Source: Tepidiphilus succinatimandens (GTDB lineage: Bacteria > Pseudomonadota > Gammaproteobacteria > Burkholderiales > Rhodocyclaceae). From it: a stretch of DNA of 64,000 nucleotides. Below, in pieces: positions 50,192 to 60,633 of this stretch (within the stretch, counting starts at the first letter, position 1; the number at the start of each line of letters is the position of its first letter). The notes under the pieces are model-generated. The model did no database searches. It was not told the DNA's origin and saw nothing but the letters and a program-made list of their open reading frames with translations. Both the position numbers and the translations under genes were made by a program. The stretch covers positions 1 to 64,000 of the forward strand of contig NZ_SBIK01000002.1 of assembly GCF_006503695.1 (NCBI RefSeq), given 5' to 3'.

Positions 50192-50757
50192 GGCGTGGGC
50201 AGCCCGAGCGCGCGCAGCCGCGGCAGTGCGAGCAACAAGGCCGAGAGCGTCTTGCCGTCGGTGATCTCACCGGCAAAGATCGCCTGCCACAGGCGCGGCA
50301 GCGGCCAGTGCAGCACCTCGAGGAATTCGCCGTGATCGAGACAACGGCGACCGGCACGCAGTCCGCGGGCGAGGAAGACGTGGATCACCTCGTCGGAATA
50401 GCCGACGCAGGGATGAAAATGCCCGATCGTTTCCCAGCACTCGGCCGTGTAGCCGGTTTCTTCCTCCAGCTCGCGGCGGGCACAATCGAGCGGCGGTTCG
50501 CCCGCGTCGAGCTTTCCTGCCGGCAGCTCGACGATGCTGCATCCCAGGGGATAGCGGAACTGGCGCTCCAGCACCACTTCGCCGGCGTCGGTGAGCGCGA
50601 TCATCGCCGCGGCGCCGGGATGGCGCAGGTATTCGCGCGTCGTCTCGTGCCCATCGGGCAGGCGCACGCGGTCGCGCAGCACGCGCAGGAAGACACCTTC
50701 CCATACCGTATCCGAGGCCTGCGTTACTTCGCGCAGAGGGTCGTCGGCCACAGACAC
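50188..50757 (-). CDS. nudF: NUDIX hydrolase, ADP-ribose pyrophosphatase type
   Basis: The 189-residue product has the complete NUDIX box GKLDAGEPPLDCARRELEEE followed by TGY, after VVLERQFRYPLGCSIVELPA. This is the ADP-ribose pyrophosphatase layout. It hydrolyses nucleotide sugars to monophosphates. It starts 15 bp after nuoN and may be co-transcribed with complex I. Confidence 0.88.
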   Translation of the reverse strand: MSVADDPLREVTQASDTVWEGVFLRVLRDRVRLPDGHETTREYLRHPGAAAMIALTDAGEVVLERQFRYPLGCSIVELPAGKLDAGEPPLDCARRELEEETGYTAECWETIGHFHPCVGYSDEVIHVFLARGLRAGRRCLDHGEFLEVLHWPLPRLWQAIFAGEITDGKTLSALLLALPRLRALGLPTP

Positions 50758-50772
50758 GGAAAGCGTCCTCGC

Positions 50773-52245
50773 TCAGAAGGAAGTGAGGATGGCGTAGGCG
50801 CAGACCGACATCAATCCCTGCGGCATGAGGCCGGCCACCGCCAGGGTCAGGGCGTTGGCGGAAAGCAGCACGCGCGTCTCGCTGGAGGCGATGAGGGCCG
50901 TGCGATCCGTCGGCTCGTCGAAGTACATCACCTTGACCACCCGTAGGTAGTAATAGGCACCGATCACCGACATGATCACCGCGAGCACGGCAAGCCAGGT
51001 GTGCCCAGCGGCAACCACCGCCTCGAGCACGGCGAACTTGGCGAAGAAGCCGAGAAAGAAGGGGATGCCGGCCATGGAGAACATGACGAAGAGCATCATC
51101 GCCGCGAACCAGGGGCTGCGGCGGTTGAGCCCTTTGAAGTCGTCGATGTGCTCGGCCTCGAAGCCGGTGCGCGCGAGCAACAGCACCATGCCGAAGCTCG
51201 CCAGGCTCATGAGGGCGTAAGAAACGGCGTAGAAGAGCGCCGAGCTGTAGGCATTGAAGGCAAGCTGGTGACTGCCGTCGGTAACGCCGGCGAGCAGGCC
51301 CAAGAGCACGAAGCCCATGTGGGAAATACCCGAGTAGGCGAGCATGCGCTTGATGTTGTTCTGGGCGATCGCGGCGAGGTTGCCGAGCACGATGGAGGCC
51401 ACGGCGAGCAGCATCAGCATCGGCTGCCAGGTCTCCGCCAGCCCGAAGAATCCGCCGACGAGCAGCCGCAGAGCGAGCGCGAAGCCGGCGAGCTTGGGCG
51501 CCGAGGCGATGAGCAGCGTCACCGGCGTGGCGGCACCGTGATAGACGTCGGGCACCCACATGTGGAAAGGCACCACGCCGAACTTGAAGGCGATACCCGT
51601 CACGAGGAAGGCCACGCCGAACTTGAGCACCGTCTCGTCGCCCGCCCCCAGATAGACCGCCTGGGCCACCGTGCCCAAGTCGAGCGAGCCGGTGGCGCCA
51701 TAGATCATGGACATGCCGTAGAGCAGCAGCCCCGAGGAGATCGCCCCCAGCACAAAGTACTTGATTGCCGCCTCGGAGCGCAGGCCGTTGTCGCGGTCGA
51801 AGGCGACGAGCGCATAGAGCGCGAGCGTCATCATCTCCAGGCCGAGGTAGAGCACGAGCAGGTTGTTCGCCGACACCAGAATCATCGCCCCCAGCATCGA
51901 CAGCAGCATCAGCACGTAATACTCCGCTTTCTCCAGCCGCCGCTCGATGAGGTAGAGCCGTCCGTAGAGGAGCGAAGCGAACACCGACAGGTAGATGAAG
52001 AGCTTGAGCACCTGGCCGAGCCAATCCGAGACGTACATCGTGCCGAAGGTGTAGCGCACCGTCGGCTCGGTCACCGAGAAGACCGTGATGAAGGCGGCGC
52101 CGATGACGGTGATCTGCGCCAGCGCATAGCCGAGCTCCCGGCTGATGCGGCGCAGGAACGTCCCCGCCACCATGACGACGAGCGCCATCACCGCCACGAA
52201 GATCTCGGCAGCCGCCAAGGAGAAGTCCGGTCGTTCGAATTCCAT
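50773..52245 (-). CDS. nuoN: NADH-quinone oxidoreductase subunit N
   Basis: The 490-residue protein is an antiporter-like membrane subunit with about 14 helices. Key charged positions are seen in LYLGLEMMTLALYALVAFDR (Glu), FKFGVVPFHMWVPDVYHGAA (Lys) and NIKRMLAYSGISHMGF. It is the last gene of the operon and transfers one proton in complex I. Confidence 0.96.
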   Translation of the reverse strand: MEFERPDFSLAAAEIFVAVMALVVMVAGTFLRRISRELGYALAQITVIGAAFITVFSVTEPTVRYTFGTMYVSDWLGQVLKLFIYLSVFASLLYGRLYLIERRLEKAEYYVLMLLSMLGAMILVSANNLLVLYLGLEMMTLALYALVAFDRDNGLRSEAAIKYFVLGAISSGLLLYGMSMIYGATGSLDLGTVAQAVYLGAGDETVLKFGVAFLVTGIAFKFGVVPFHMWVPDVYHGAATPVTLLIASAPKLAGFALALRLLVGGFFGLAETWQPMLMLLAVASIVLGNLAAIAQNNIKRMLAYSGISHMGFVLLGLLAGVTDGSHQLAFNAYSSALFYAVSYALMSLASFGMVLLLARTGFEAEHIDDFKGLNRRSPWFAAMMLFVMFSMAGIPFFLGFFAKFAVLEAVVAAGHTWLAVLAVIMSVIGAYYYLRVVKVMYFDEPTDRTALIASSETRVLLSANALTLAVAGLMPQGLMSVCAYAILTSF

Positions 52246-52277
52246 GTTCTATCCCGTCCCAGCGTAGAGGGCTTGAC

Positions 52278-53765
52278 TCAGTGCAGTTTGCCGGCGGCCA
52301 CGTGCCGCAGCAGTTCATCGACGGAGGCGTGCATCACGTCCAGGAGCGGCGCCGGATACACCCCGAGCAGCAGCACGAAGAACGCGAGCACCGCCAGCAT
52401 CCAGAATTCGCGCGCTCCGATGTCCGTGAGCGCCGCCACGCGCTCGTTGGCCACCGGGCCGAAGACGACGCGCTTGTACATCCACAGCGAGTAGGCTGCG
52501 CCGAGGATGAGGGTGGTGGCGGCCACGAAACCGATCCAGAAGTTGGACTTCACCGCGGCGAGCGCCACCATGAATTCCCCGACGAAGCCGCTGGTGGCCG
52601 GCAACCCCGAGTTGGCCATGGCGAAGAGCAGGAAGAAGGCGGCGAACTTGGGCATGACGTTGACCACGCCGCCATAGTCGGCGATGCGCCGCGAGTGCAT
52701 CCGGTCGTAGAGCACGCCGATGCACAGGAACATCGCCCCCGAGACGAAGCCGTGCGAGATCATCTGCACGATCGCCCCTTCCACGCCGAGCCGGTTGAAG
52801 ACGAAAAAGCCCAGCGTGACGAAGCCCATGTGCGCGATCGAGGAATAGGCCACGAGCTTTTTCATGTCCTCCTGCACCAGGGCGACGAAGCCGATATAGA
52901 CCACCGCGATCAAGGAAAGCGTCACGATCAGCCACTGAAAGCTCATGGACGCATCCGGTGCGATCGGCAGCGAGAAGCGCAGGAAACCGTAGGCTCCCAG
53001 TTTCAGCGCGATGGCCGCCAGCACCACCGAGCCGCCGGTGGGCGCCTCGACGTGCGCATCCGGCAGCCAGGTGTGCACCGGCCACATCGGTACCTTGACG
53101 GCGAAGGCCACGAGGAAAGCGAGGAAGAGCAGCTGCTGCGTGCGCAGGTCGAGCGGCAGGCGATGCCAGTCGAGGATCTCGAAGCTGCCGTTGGAGGCGT
53201 AGAAGAGATAGAGCAGCGCCACCAGCATCAGGAGCGACCCGGCGAGCGTGTAGAGGAAGAACTTGATCGCCGCGTAGACCCGGTTCGGCCCGCCCCAGAT
53301 GCCGATGATGAGATACAGCGGAATGAGCGAAGCCTCGAAAAAGACGTAGAAGAGCACGGCATCCATCGCCGAGAAGATGCCGTTGATGATGCCGGACATG
53401 ATGAGGAAGGCGGCCATGTACTGCGCCACGCGCTCCTGGATCACCTCCCAGCCGGCGATGACGACGATGAGCGTGATGAAGGAATTGAGCAGCACGAAGG
53501 GCATCGAGATGCCGTCCACACCGAGGTGGTAGTGCACCGCGTAGCGCGGGATCCAGTCACGGATCTCGACGAACTGCAGCGCCGAGGTAGCCGCGTCGAA
53601 CTCGAACCACAGCGGCAGCGTCACCGCAAAGCCGAGCGCCGCCGCGAAGAGGCTCGTCACCCGCGCCAGCGGCGCATTGCGGTCGTTGCCACCCACCGCG
53701 AGCACCAGCAGCCCTCCGAGGATCGGAATCCAGATCGCCAAGCTCAGTAAAGGAATTCCCGCCAT
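52278..53765 (-). CDS. nuoM: NADH-quinone oxidoreductase subunit M
   Basis: The 495-residue antiporter-like subunit has YVFFEASLIPLYLIIGIWGG (conserved Glu), FAVKVPMWPVHTWLPDAHVE (Lys in the proton path) and EDMKKLVAYSSIAHMGFVTL. It is one of three Mrp-like pumping subunits. Spacing to nuoN is 32 bp. Confidence 0.97.
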   Translation of the reverse strand: MAGIPLLSLAIWIPILGGLLVLAVGGNDRNAPLARVTSLFAAALGFAVTLPLWFEFDAATSALQFVEIRDWIPRYAVHYHLGVDGISMPFVLLNSFITLIVVIAGWEVIQERVAQYMAAFLIMSGIINGIFSAMDAVLFYVFFEASLIPLYLIIGIWGGPNRVYAAIKFFLYTLAGSLLMLVALLYLFYASNGSFEILDWHRLPLDLRTQQLLFLAFLVAFAVKVPMWPVHTWLPDAHVEAPTGGSVVLAAIALKLGAYGFLRFSLPIAPDASMSFQWLIVTLSLIAVVYIGFVALVQEDMKKLVAYSSIAHMGFVTLGFFVFNRLGVEGAIVQMISHGFVSGAMFLCIGVLYDRMHSRRIADYGGVVNVMPKFAAFFLLFAMANSGLPATSGFVGEFMVALAAVKSNFWIGFVAATTLILGAAYSLWMYKRVVFGPVANERVAALTDIGAREFWMLAVLAFFVLLLGVYPAPLLDVMHASVDELLRHVAAGKLH

Positions 53766-53823
53766 GTCGCTCTTCCGTGTGCGCGTCGTCGTTGTATCGT
53801 GAAAACCGGGAATCGATCCCGCC

Positions 53824-55815
53824 TCAATGCCCGCGGTAGATGAACCAGAGCAGCACCACCATGCCGACGATCATCGCGAAAGCGTAATGGTAGAGCCGCC
53901 CCGTCTGCAGCGAGCGCGCCGAACCGGCGATCTCGCCCACCATCGCCGCCGAGCCATTGACCACCGCCCCGTCGATGATGGTGCGATCGCCGATCTGCCA
54001 CAGGAAGCGCCCGAGCAGCCGTGCCCCGCCGGCGAAGACCACCTCGTTGAAGCGGTCAAAGTAGTACTTGTTCTCCAGCAGCACGTAGATCGGGCGGAAC
54101 GTGCGGGCGAAGAATTCCGGCACCTGCGGCCGCACCAGGTAGCAGAACCAGGCGAGCACCACGCCGGCGAGCGCGAGCCAGAAAGGCGCGGCCGTAAAGC
54201 CGTGCAGCGCCATCGCCAGCGGCCCGTGGAACTCCTCGGCGAGCTTCTCCATGGCCGGATGTCTCTCGGCGAGCACGCGGATGGCGTCGCCGAACCAGCC
54301 GCCGTAGAGCATGGGCTCGATCGTGAAGTAGCCGATCACCACCGAAGGGATGGCGAGCAGCACCAGCGGCACCGTCACCACCGGGGGCGACTCGTGCGGC
54401 TTCTCTCCCGGCGCGAGTCCGTGGTGTTCGTCGTGTCCGTGCGCTTCGTGCCCATGGTGCGCCTTGCCGAAGCGCTCTTTGCCGTGGAAGACGAGGAAGT
54501 ACATGCGGAAGGTGTAGAAGGCCGTGACGAAGACGCCGGCGAGCACGCAGAAATAGGCGTACCCCGCGCCGAAGACGTTCGCCTCGGCCACCGCCTCGAT
54601 GATGATGTCCTTGGAATAGAACCCGGAGAAGAAGGGCGTGCCGATGAGGGCGAGCGAGCCGATGAGCGCCGTGATCCAGGTGATGGGCATGTACTTGCGC
54701 AAGCCCCCCATGTTGCGCATGTCCTGGTCGTGGTGCATGCCGATGATGACCGAACCGGCGGCGAGGAAGAGGAGCGCCTTGAAGAAAGCGTGCGTCATGA
54801 GGTGGAACACCGCCGCCGAATAGGCCGATGCCCCCAGCGCCACCGTCATGTAGCCGAGCTGCGACAGAGTCGAATAGGCCACCACGCGCTTGATGTCATT
54901 CTGCACGATCCCGAGAAAACCCATGAAGAGCGCCGTGGTGGCGCCGATGATCAGCACGAAGGAGAGCGCCGTGTCGGAGAGCTCGAAGAGCGGCGACATG
55001 CGCGCCACCATAAAGATGCCGGCCGTGACCATGGTCGCGGCGTGGATGAGCGCCGAGATCGGCGTCGGACCTTCCATCGAATCCGGCAGCCACACGTGCA
55101 GCGGAACCTGGGCCGATTTGCCCATGGCGCCGACGAAGAGCGCGATGCAGATGGCGGTCACCAGCGGCCAACCGGTGACCGTCTCGGTGAGCCCCGCCAG
55201 ATGTTCGGCCTTGGCGAACACCTCGGTATAGTCGAGCGAGCCAGCGTAGGCCGCCACCAGCCCGATGCCCAGGAGGAACCCGAAGTCGCCGACGCGGTTG
55301 ACGAGGAAAGCCTTGAGGTTGGCGTAGATGGCGCTGGGGCGTGTATACCAGAAACCGATCAGCAGGTACGACACCAGACCCACCGCTTCCCAGCCGAAGA
55401 AGAGCTGCAGGAAGTTGTTGGCCATCACCAGCATCAGCATCGAGAAGGTAAAGAGCGAGATATAGCTGAAAAAGCGCGTATAGCCCGGATCGTCCGCCAT
55501 GTAGCCGATGGTGTAGATGTGCACCATCAGCGACACGAAGGTGACCACGAGCATCATCATCACCGTGAGGGGATCGATGAGAAAGCCCACCTGGAAGGAG
55601 AGCCCGTCGCTCGTGCCCCAGACATAGAGCGGCCCGTTGAAGGTATTGCCGGCCTTGACGTCGAAATAGATCGCCACCGAGGCGAGGAAGGCCACGAGCA
55701 CCCCGAGGATGGTCACCGTGTGCGCCCCGCGGCGACCCACCCAGCGTCCGAAGAGCCCCGCGACGATGGAACCTGCCAGCGGCGCGAGCGGCACCAAGGG
55801 ATAGAGCGTTTTCAT
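53824..55815 (-). CDS. nuoL: NADH-quinone oxidoreductase subunit L
   Basis: The ATG at 55815 (MKTLYPLVPL) gives 663 residues, the usual size. FFGWEAVGLVSYLLIGFWYT (Glu), GKSAQVPLHVWLPDSMEGPT (Lys), DIKRVVAYSTLSQLGYM and the long C-terminal lateral helix are present. A histidine-rich loop (HHGHEAHGHDEHHG) lies before the last domain, which is variable in the family. An upstream ATG at 55833 would add six residues. Confidence 0.97.
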   Translation of the reverse strand: MKTLYPLVPLAPLAGSIVAGLFGRWVGRRGAHTVTILGVLVAFLASVAIYFDVKAGNTFNGPLYVWGTSDGLSFQVGFLIDPLTVMMMLVVTFVSLMVHIYTIGYMADDPGYTRFFSYISLFTFSMLMLVMANNFLQLFFGWEAVGLVSYLLIGFWYTRPSAIYANLKAFLVNRVGDFGFLLGIGLVAAYAGSLDYTEVFAKAEHLAGLTETVTGWPLVTAICIALFVGAMGKSAQVPLHVWLPDSMEGPTPISALIHAATMVTAGIFMVARMSPLFELSDTALSFVLIIGATTALFMGFLGIVQNDIKRVVAYSTLSQLGYMTVALGASAYSAAVFHLMTHAFFKALLFLAAGSVIIGMHHDQDMRNMGGLRKYMPITWITALIGSLALIGTPFFSGFYSKDIIIEAVAEANVFGAGYAYFCVLAGVFVTAFYTFRMYFLVFHGKERFGKAHHGHEAHGHDEHHGLAPGEKPHESPPVVTVPLVLLAIPSVVIGYFTIEPMLYGGWFGDAIRVLAERHPAMEKLAEEFHGPLAMALHGFTAAPFWLALAGVVLAWFCYLVRPQVPEFFARTFRPIYVLLENKYYFDRFNEVVFAGGARLLGRFLWQIGDRTIIDGAVVNGSAAMVGEIAGSARSLQTGRLYHYAFAMIVGMVVLLWFIYRGH

Positions 55816-55837
55816 TTCGTTCATCGCGCTCATCGGA

Positions 55838-56146
55838 TCAACCCTTCAGTTGGTCGAGGTCATCGACGTGGATGGTGCGGCGGTTGCGGAACAGCACCAC
55901 CAGGATCGCCAGCCCGATGGCGGACTCGGCCGCCGCCACCGTCAGGATGAAGAAGACAAAGATCTGGCCGTGGATATCGCCGAGATAGCGCGAGAAGGCA
56001 ACGAAGTTCGTATTGACCGCCAGCAGCATCAGCTCGATGGCCATCAGCAGCACGATCAGGTTCTTGCGGTTGAGAAAGATCCCCACCACGCTGATCGCGA
56101 ACAGGATCGCGCCGAACACCAGAAAATGGGACAAGGTCAGCATCAT
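55838..56146 (-). CDS. nuoK: NADH-quinone oxidoreductase subunit K
   Basis: The 102-residue protein has three membrane helices. [20 protein letters not shown] carries the first conserved Glu and [18 protein letters not shown] the second. It is part of the proton path between the quinone site and the antiporter-like subunits. Confidence 0.96.
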   Translation of the reverse strand: MMLTLSHFLVFGAILFAISVVGIFLNRKNLIVLLMAIELMLLAVNTNFVAFSRYLGDIHGQIFVFFILTVAAAESAIGLAILVVLFRNRRTIHVDDLDQLKG

Positions 56147-56156
56147 GTCTCCCCGC

Positions 56157-56753
56157 TCACTCTTTTTCCGCGGGCATGGAGATCACCCGCAGCCGATCGG
56201 CCGCCTTCACCTTCACCTGCTCGGCCGGATCGAGATAACGCGCGTCCTTGCGCTTGCGCAGCGTCAGGCTCACCGCGGCGACCATCGCCACCAGCAGCAC
56301 CATGGCCGCGATTTCGAACGGATAGGCATAGACGGTATAGAGCACCCGTCCAATGTCGGCGGTGTTGCTCGCATCGGCCGGCAGGGGCACTGGCGCCGGC
56401 GCTTGGCGGAAGAAGTCGCCCGTGAGCACCAGCACCATCTCGACCACCAGCACCGCCGCCACCAGCAACCCCAGCGGCAGGTTGGACCAGAAACCCTCGC
56501 GCAGTCGGTCGATGTTGATGTCGAGCATCATCACGACGAAGAGGAAGAGCACCATCACGGCGCCCACATAGACGAGCACGAGCGCGATGGCCAGGAATTC
56601 CGCCTCGAGCAGGAGCCAGATCGCCGCCGAGGAGAAGAAGGCGAGCACCAGAAAGAGCGCGGCATGCACCGGGTTGCGCACCAGGATCACGCCCAGGGCC
56701 GCGGCCACCGCGATCGCGCCGAAGAGGTAGAACACGACGGTTTGGAATTCCAT
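56157..56753 (-). CDS. nuoJ: NADH-quinone oxidoreductase subunit J
   Basis: From the ATG at 56753 ([10 protein letters not shown]) the product has 198 residues with five membrane segments. [20 protein letters not shown] and [18 protein letters not shown] are typical, including the pi-bulge region of the third helix. Its C-terminus is soluble and basic. Confidence 0.95.
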   Translation of the reverse strand: MEFQTVVFYLFGAIAVAAALGVILVRNPVHAALFLVLAFFSSAAIWLLLEAEFLAIALVLVYVGAVMVLFLFVVMMLDINIDRLREGFWSNLPLGLLVAAVLVVEMVLVLTGDFFRQAPAPVPLPADASNTADIGRVLYTVYAYPFEIAAMVLLVAMVAAVSLTLRKRKDARYLDPAEQVKVKAADRLRVISMPAEKE

Positions 56754-56772
56754 GGCCTGTCCTTTTCCCGTC

Positions 56773-57258
56773 TCAACGATACTTCGCGTCGGCCGCCCGG
56801 TCGGCGGCGATCTGCGCTTCGTACTTGTCGCCCACCGCCAGCAGCATCTGCTTGGTGTAATAGAGGTCGCCGCGCTGCTCGCCGTGGTACTCGAACACCC
56901 GCGTCTCGACGATGGCATCGACCGGGCAGGCCTCTTCGCAAAACCCGCAGAAGATGCACTTGGTCAGATCGATGTCGTAGCGCGTGGTGCGGCGCGACCC
57001 GTCGGCGCGCGGCTCGGCCTCGATGGTGATGGCCATGGCCGGGCAGATCGCCTCGCACAGCTTGCAGGCGATGCAGCGCTCCTCGCCGTTGGGATAGCGG
57101 CGCAGCGCGTGCAATCCCCGGAAACGGGGGCTTTGCGGCGTGCGCTCTTCGGGATATTGCACCGTAATCTTGCGGGCGAAGAAGTGCCGCCCGGTCACGG
57201 CGAGCCCCTTGAAGAGCTCTTTCAGGAACAAGGTTCCGATCAGGTTGTGCGCGCCCAT
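56773..57258 (-). CDS. nuoI: NADH-quinone oxidoreductase subunit I
   Basis: The 161-residue ferredoxin-like subunit binds two 4Fe-4S clusters, with [13 protein letters not shown] and [13 protein letters not shown] giving all eight cysteines. It passes electrons from NuoG towards cluster N2. Full length. Confidence 0.97.
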   Translation of the reverse strand: MGAHNLIGTLFLKELFKGLAVTGRHFFARKITVQYPEERTPQSPRFRGLHALRRYPNGEERCIACKLCEAICPAMAITIEAEPRADGSRRTTRYDIDLTKCIFCGFCEEACPVDAIVETRVFEYHGEQRGDLYYTKQMLLAVGDKYEAQIAADRAADAKYR

Positions 57259-57271
57259 CGTATGATTCTCC

Positions 57272-58321
57272 TCAGCGCCAGATCGACAGCGGCGACAACA
57301 TCCACACCGTCACCACGAACAGCCAGATCAAGGTGACCGGCACGAAGACCTTCCAACCCAAGCGCATGATCTGGTCGTAGCGGAACCGCGGGAAGGTGGC
57401 GCGGAACCACAGGAAAAGGAAGAGGAAGACCGCCGCCTTGATGACCAGCCAGTGCAGGCCGTCGGGCAGGAATCCCACGGGGGAGAGCCAGCCGCCGAAG
57501 AAGAAGATCGAGGTGAGGAAAGAAACCAGGATCATGTTGGCGTATTCGGCGAGGAAGAAGAGCGCGAACGCCATCCCCGAATACTCCACCATGTGCCCGG
57601 CGACGATCTCGGATTCACCCTCGACCACGTCGAAGGGGGCGCGGTTCGTTTCGGCCACGCCCGAGATGAAGTACACCACCGCCAACGGCAAGAGCGGCAG
57701 CCAGTTCCAGGAAAGGAATCCCAGACCCATCTGCGCGAATCGCCCCTGCGCCTGCGAATGGACGATGTCCTGGAAGTTGAGACTGCCGGCGATGAGCAGC
57801 ACGCAGATGAGCGCGAAGCCCATCGCCACCTCGTAGGAGACCATCTGCGCCGAGGCGCGCATCGCCCCGAGGAAGGGGTACTTGGAGTTGGAGGCCCAGC
57901 CGGCGATGATGATGCCGTAGACCTCGAGCGAGGTGACCGCGAGCAGGAAGAGCACGCCGGCATCCATGTTCGCGATCCACATCCCTTCGCCATAGGGAAT
58001 CGCCACCCAGGCAAGCAGAGCCGGCGTGAGTGCCATGATCGGCCCGATCACGTACAGCGCCTTGTTCGCCTGCGTGGGGAAGATCACTTCCTTGAAAAGG
58101 AGCTTCAGAGCATCGGCGATCGGCTGCAACCACCCCTTGGGACCGACGCGGTTCGGTCCGATGCGCACCTGCATGTAGCCGATGACCTTGCGCTCGGCGA
58201 AAGTGAGATAGGCCACGGCCAGCATGAGGGGGATGAGGAGCACGACGATCTTCAAGAGCACCCAGACCGTCGGCCAGGCCGGGCCGAACCAAGAGGCGAG
58301 GGTTTGCCAGGTCGATTCCAT
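57272..58321 (-). CDS. nuoH: NADH-quinone oxidoreductase subunit H
   Basis: The 349-residue membrane subunit forms part of the quinone chamber. [20 protein letters not shown] and [20 protein letters not shown] with its conserved Glu residues are present. The start codon pair ATGATG overlaps the nuoG stop, so either ATG (58324 or 58321) may be used. Confidence 0.96.
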   Translation of the reverse strand: MESTWQTLASWFGPAWPTVWVLLKIVVLLIPLMLAVAYLTFAERKVIGYMQVRIGPNRVGPKGWLQPIADALKLLFKEVIFPTQANKALYVIGPIMALTPALLAWVAIPYGEGMWIANMDAGVLFLLAVTSLEVYGIIIAGWASNSKYPFLGAMRASAQMVSYEVAMGFALICVLLIAGSLNFQDIVHSQAQGRFAQMGLGFLSWNWLPLLPLAVVYFISGVAETNRAPFDVVEGESEIVAGHMVEYSGMAFALFFLAEYANMILVSFLTSIFFFGGWLSPVGFLPDGLHWLVIKAAVFLFLFLWFRATFPRFRYDQIMRLGWKVFVPVTLIWLFVVTVWMLSPLSIWR

Positions 58322-60633
58322 CATGCACGCTCCACGCTCAGCACCGCCCACGGCCTTCCCGCCTGGGCGAACACCCCATCCAGAGCCAGCAGTACGGCGC
58401 CCGGCGGCACGCTCGCGTCCAGCGCCGCCTCGGCCACACACCCGGCACCCACGGCGATCTGATCCCCCTCGGCTACCTTCAGCGCCTGCGCCGTATCCGG
58501 ATGAATCCGCGCCAGACGCAGACGCCGCGCCTCGGCCGTCTGCTGCAGCGGCGGGGAACGGCGCACGATCGGATCACGCGCGTAAGGATGTGCGAGCGGG
58601 ATGCGCTCCAGCCCTTCGCCGGCAGGCCGCGTCGCGGCCAGGAAGCCGGAAGCGCCGCTGTGCGCGAGCCGCGCCTGCCAGCCTTCGGGCAGGGCCTCGG
58701 CCTTCACCTCTTCCGAGCTCTGCTGGGCGAAGCCGGCGAATCCGAGCATCGCACCGATGGCGCGCAGCACCTTCCACCCCGGCCGGGTCTCCCCTTTGGG
58801 GCGCACCACGGCGGTGAAGGACTGCGCCATGCCGGCAAGATTGACGAAGGTGCCGGATGTTTCGGTGAAAGGCGCCACCGGCAGCAGCACGTCGGCACAG
58901 GCGCGCAGCGCCTCGCCGGCGTAAGGGGTGAGCGCCACCACGGTGCGCGCGCGCTCGAAGGCGTTGCGCGCCGCCGCTTGATCGGCGAAATCTTCCGGTT
59001 CGAGGTGCAGCAGCAGGTAGGCCCGGCGCGGCTGTTCAAGCGAAGCGAGCGCCGTCTCGGCCCCGATCGCCCCCACGAGCTGCGCCCCGACGGCATTCGC
59101 TCCGGCCGGCAGCCAACCCAGCGTCGCCCCCGTGAGCTGGGCGAGCCCGGATGCGAGCGATTCGATCGCCGCCGCATCCGGATGCGCCAGAGCGAGCGCT
59201 CCGAGCCAAATCGCCCGGCGCTCTCCCGAGAGCAGCTGTTGGGCGAGCGCCCGTTCGGCCTCGTTCGGCGCCGCGGCCGCCTCAGCCACGGCAGGCAGGG
59301 TCACGCCTTTTTCCTCGGCCACAGCGCGCACGATAGATGCGAGCCGCGCCACGAATTCGCTCGGCTTGACCACGAGGCGTGGCGCGACCGGCAGGCGCCA
59401 GTCGTCGGCGACGAAATCGAGCGCAGCCACCTTGAGCCTGCGTTTGGCCGCCTGGCGCACGCGATGCGCGAGCAGCGGTAGTTCCTGGCGCAGGGTCGAG
59501 CCGATCACGAAGAGGCGATCGAGCTCGGCGATAGCGGCATAATCCATGCCGAGCCAGGCGGCGGCCCCGCGGGCGGCGTCGGCTCTGGCATCCAGCCGAT
59601 CGGGACGCGCATCGACCAGACCCACGCCCAACGCCTCACCCAAACGCTTGAGCAGATGGAGCTCTTCGACGGTAGCCATGGGATGGGCGAGGAAGGCCGC
59701 CTGCTGCGCTCCCTCTTCGTCGATGACGCTCTTGAGGCGATTGACCGCCACTTCGAGCGCGGTCGCCCAATCGACTTCGACCCATTGGCCGTCACGTTTG
59801 ACGAGCGGGGTCGTGAGCCGGTCGGCCGCTTCGAGCCCGGGATAGGCAAACCGGTCGCGATCGGAGAGCCAGCATTCGTTGATGGCTTCCACTTCGAGCG
59901 GCAGCACGCGCTTGACCACGTCGTGGCGCGACTGCACGATCAGGTTCGAACCGAAACCGTCGTGCGGGCTCACCGAGCGGCGACGGGTGAGTTCCCAGGT
60001 ACGCGCGCGGTAGAGGAAGGGCTTGGAAGTCAGCGCACCGACCGGGCAGAGGTCGATGATGTTGCCCGAGAGTTCGGAGTCGATCGTGCGCCCGAGGAAG
60101 GGCATGATCTCGGCCCGCTCACCGCGGAACGCCTGCCCCATCTCCTGGTAGCCGCCGATCTCGTCGAGGAAGCGCACGCAGCGGGTGCAGTTGATGCAGC
60201 GCGTCATGAAGGTCTGCACCAGGGGCCCGAGATCCTTCTCGTGTACGACCCTTTTCTCTTCCTGATAACGGGAGGCGGTTTGTCCGTAACCGACGGCCAG
60301 ATCCTGCAGCTGGCACTCACCGCCCTGGTCGCAGATCGGGCAGTCGAGGGGGTGGTTGATGAGGAGGAACTCCATCACCCCTTTCTGCGCCTTCACCGCC
60401 GCTGGCGAGTGCGTATATACCTTCATGCCGTTGGTGGCGGGCGTGGCGCAGGCCGGCAGCGGCTTGGGCGCCTTCTCCACCTGCACCAGGCACATGCGGC
60501 AGTTGGCGGCGATCGACAGTTTCTTGTGATAGCAGAAGTGCGGGATGTAGATGCCCAGCTTCTTCGCCGCATCCATCACGGTGCTGCCGTCGTCGACCTG
60601 GACCGGCTTCCCGTCGATTTCGAGTTCTAGCAT
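58321..60633 (-). CDS. nuoG: NADH-quinone oxidoreductase subunit G
   Basis: The 770-residue subunit starts with a 2Fe-2S domain ([20 protein letters not shown]), then [20 protein letters not shown] and [10 protein letters not shown] for further clusters. A molybdopterin-oxidoreductase-like domain without cofactor follows. It channels electrons in the peripheral arm. Its start overlaps nuoF by 7 nt. Confidence 0.96.
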   Translation of the reverse strand: MLELEIDGKPVQVDDGSTVMDAAKKLGIYIPHFCYHKKLSIAANCRMCLVQVEKAPKPLPACATPATNGMKVYTHSPAAVKAQKGVMEFLLINHPLDCPICDQGGECQLQDLAVGYGQTASRYQEEKRVVHEKDLGPLVQTFMTRCINCTRCVRFLDEIGGYQEMGQAFRGERAEIMPFLGRTIDSELSGNIIDLCPVGALTSKPFLYRARTWELTRRRSVSPHDGFGSNLIVQSRHDVVKRVLPLEVEAINECWLSDRDRFAYPGLEAADRLTTPLVKRDGQWVEVDWATALEVAVNRLKSVIDEEGAQQAAFLAHPMATVEELHLLKRLGEALGVGLVDARPDRLDARADAARGAAAWLGMDYAAIAELDRLFVIGSTLRQELPLLAHRVRQAAKRRLKVAALDFVADDWRLPVAPRLVVKPSEFVARLASIVRAVAEEKGVTLPAVAEAAAAPNEAERALAQQLLSGERRAIWLGALALAHPDAAAIESLASGLAQLTGATLGWLPAGANAVGAQLVGAIGAETALASLEQPRRAYLLLHLEPEDFADQAAARNAFERARTVVALTPYAGEALRACADVLLPVAPFTETSGTFVNLAGMAQSFTAVVRPKGETRPGWKVLRAIGAMLGFAGFAQQSSEEVKAEALPEGWQARLAHSGASGFLAATRPAGEGLERIPLAHPYARDPIVRRSPPLQQTAEARRLRLARIHPDTAQALKVAEGDQIAVGAGCVAEAALDASVPPGAVLLALDGVFAQAGRPWAVLSVERA

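Noticed and set aside
53827-55950. 707-residue plus-strand frame opposite nuoL (and similar ones opposite guaB, nuoN and nuoM)
   Set aside because: Histidine- and arginine-rich composition typical of antisense reading; the nuo genes on the other strand are certain.
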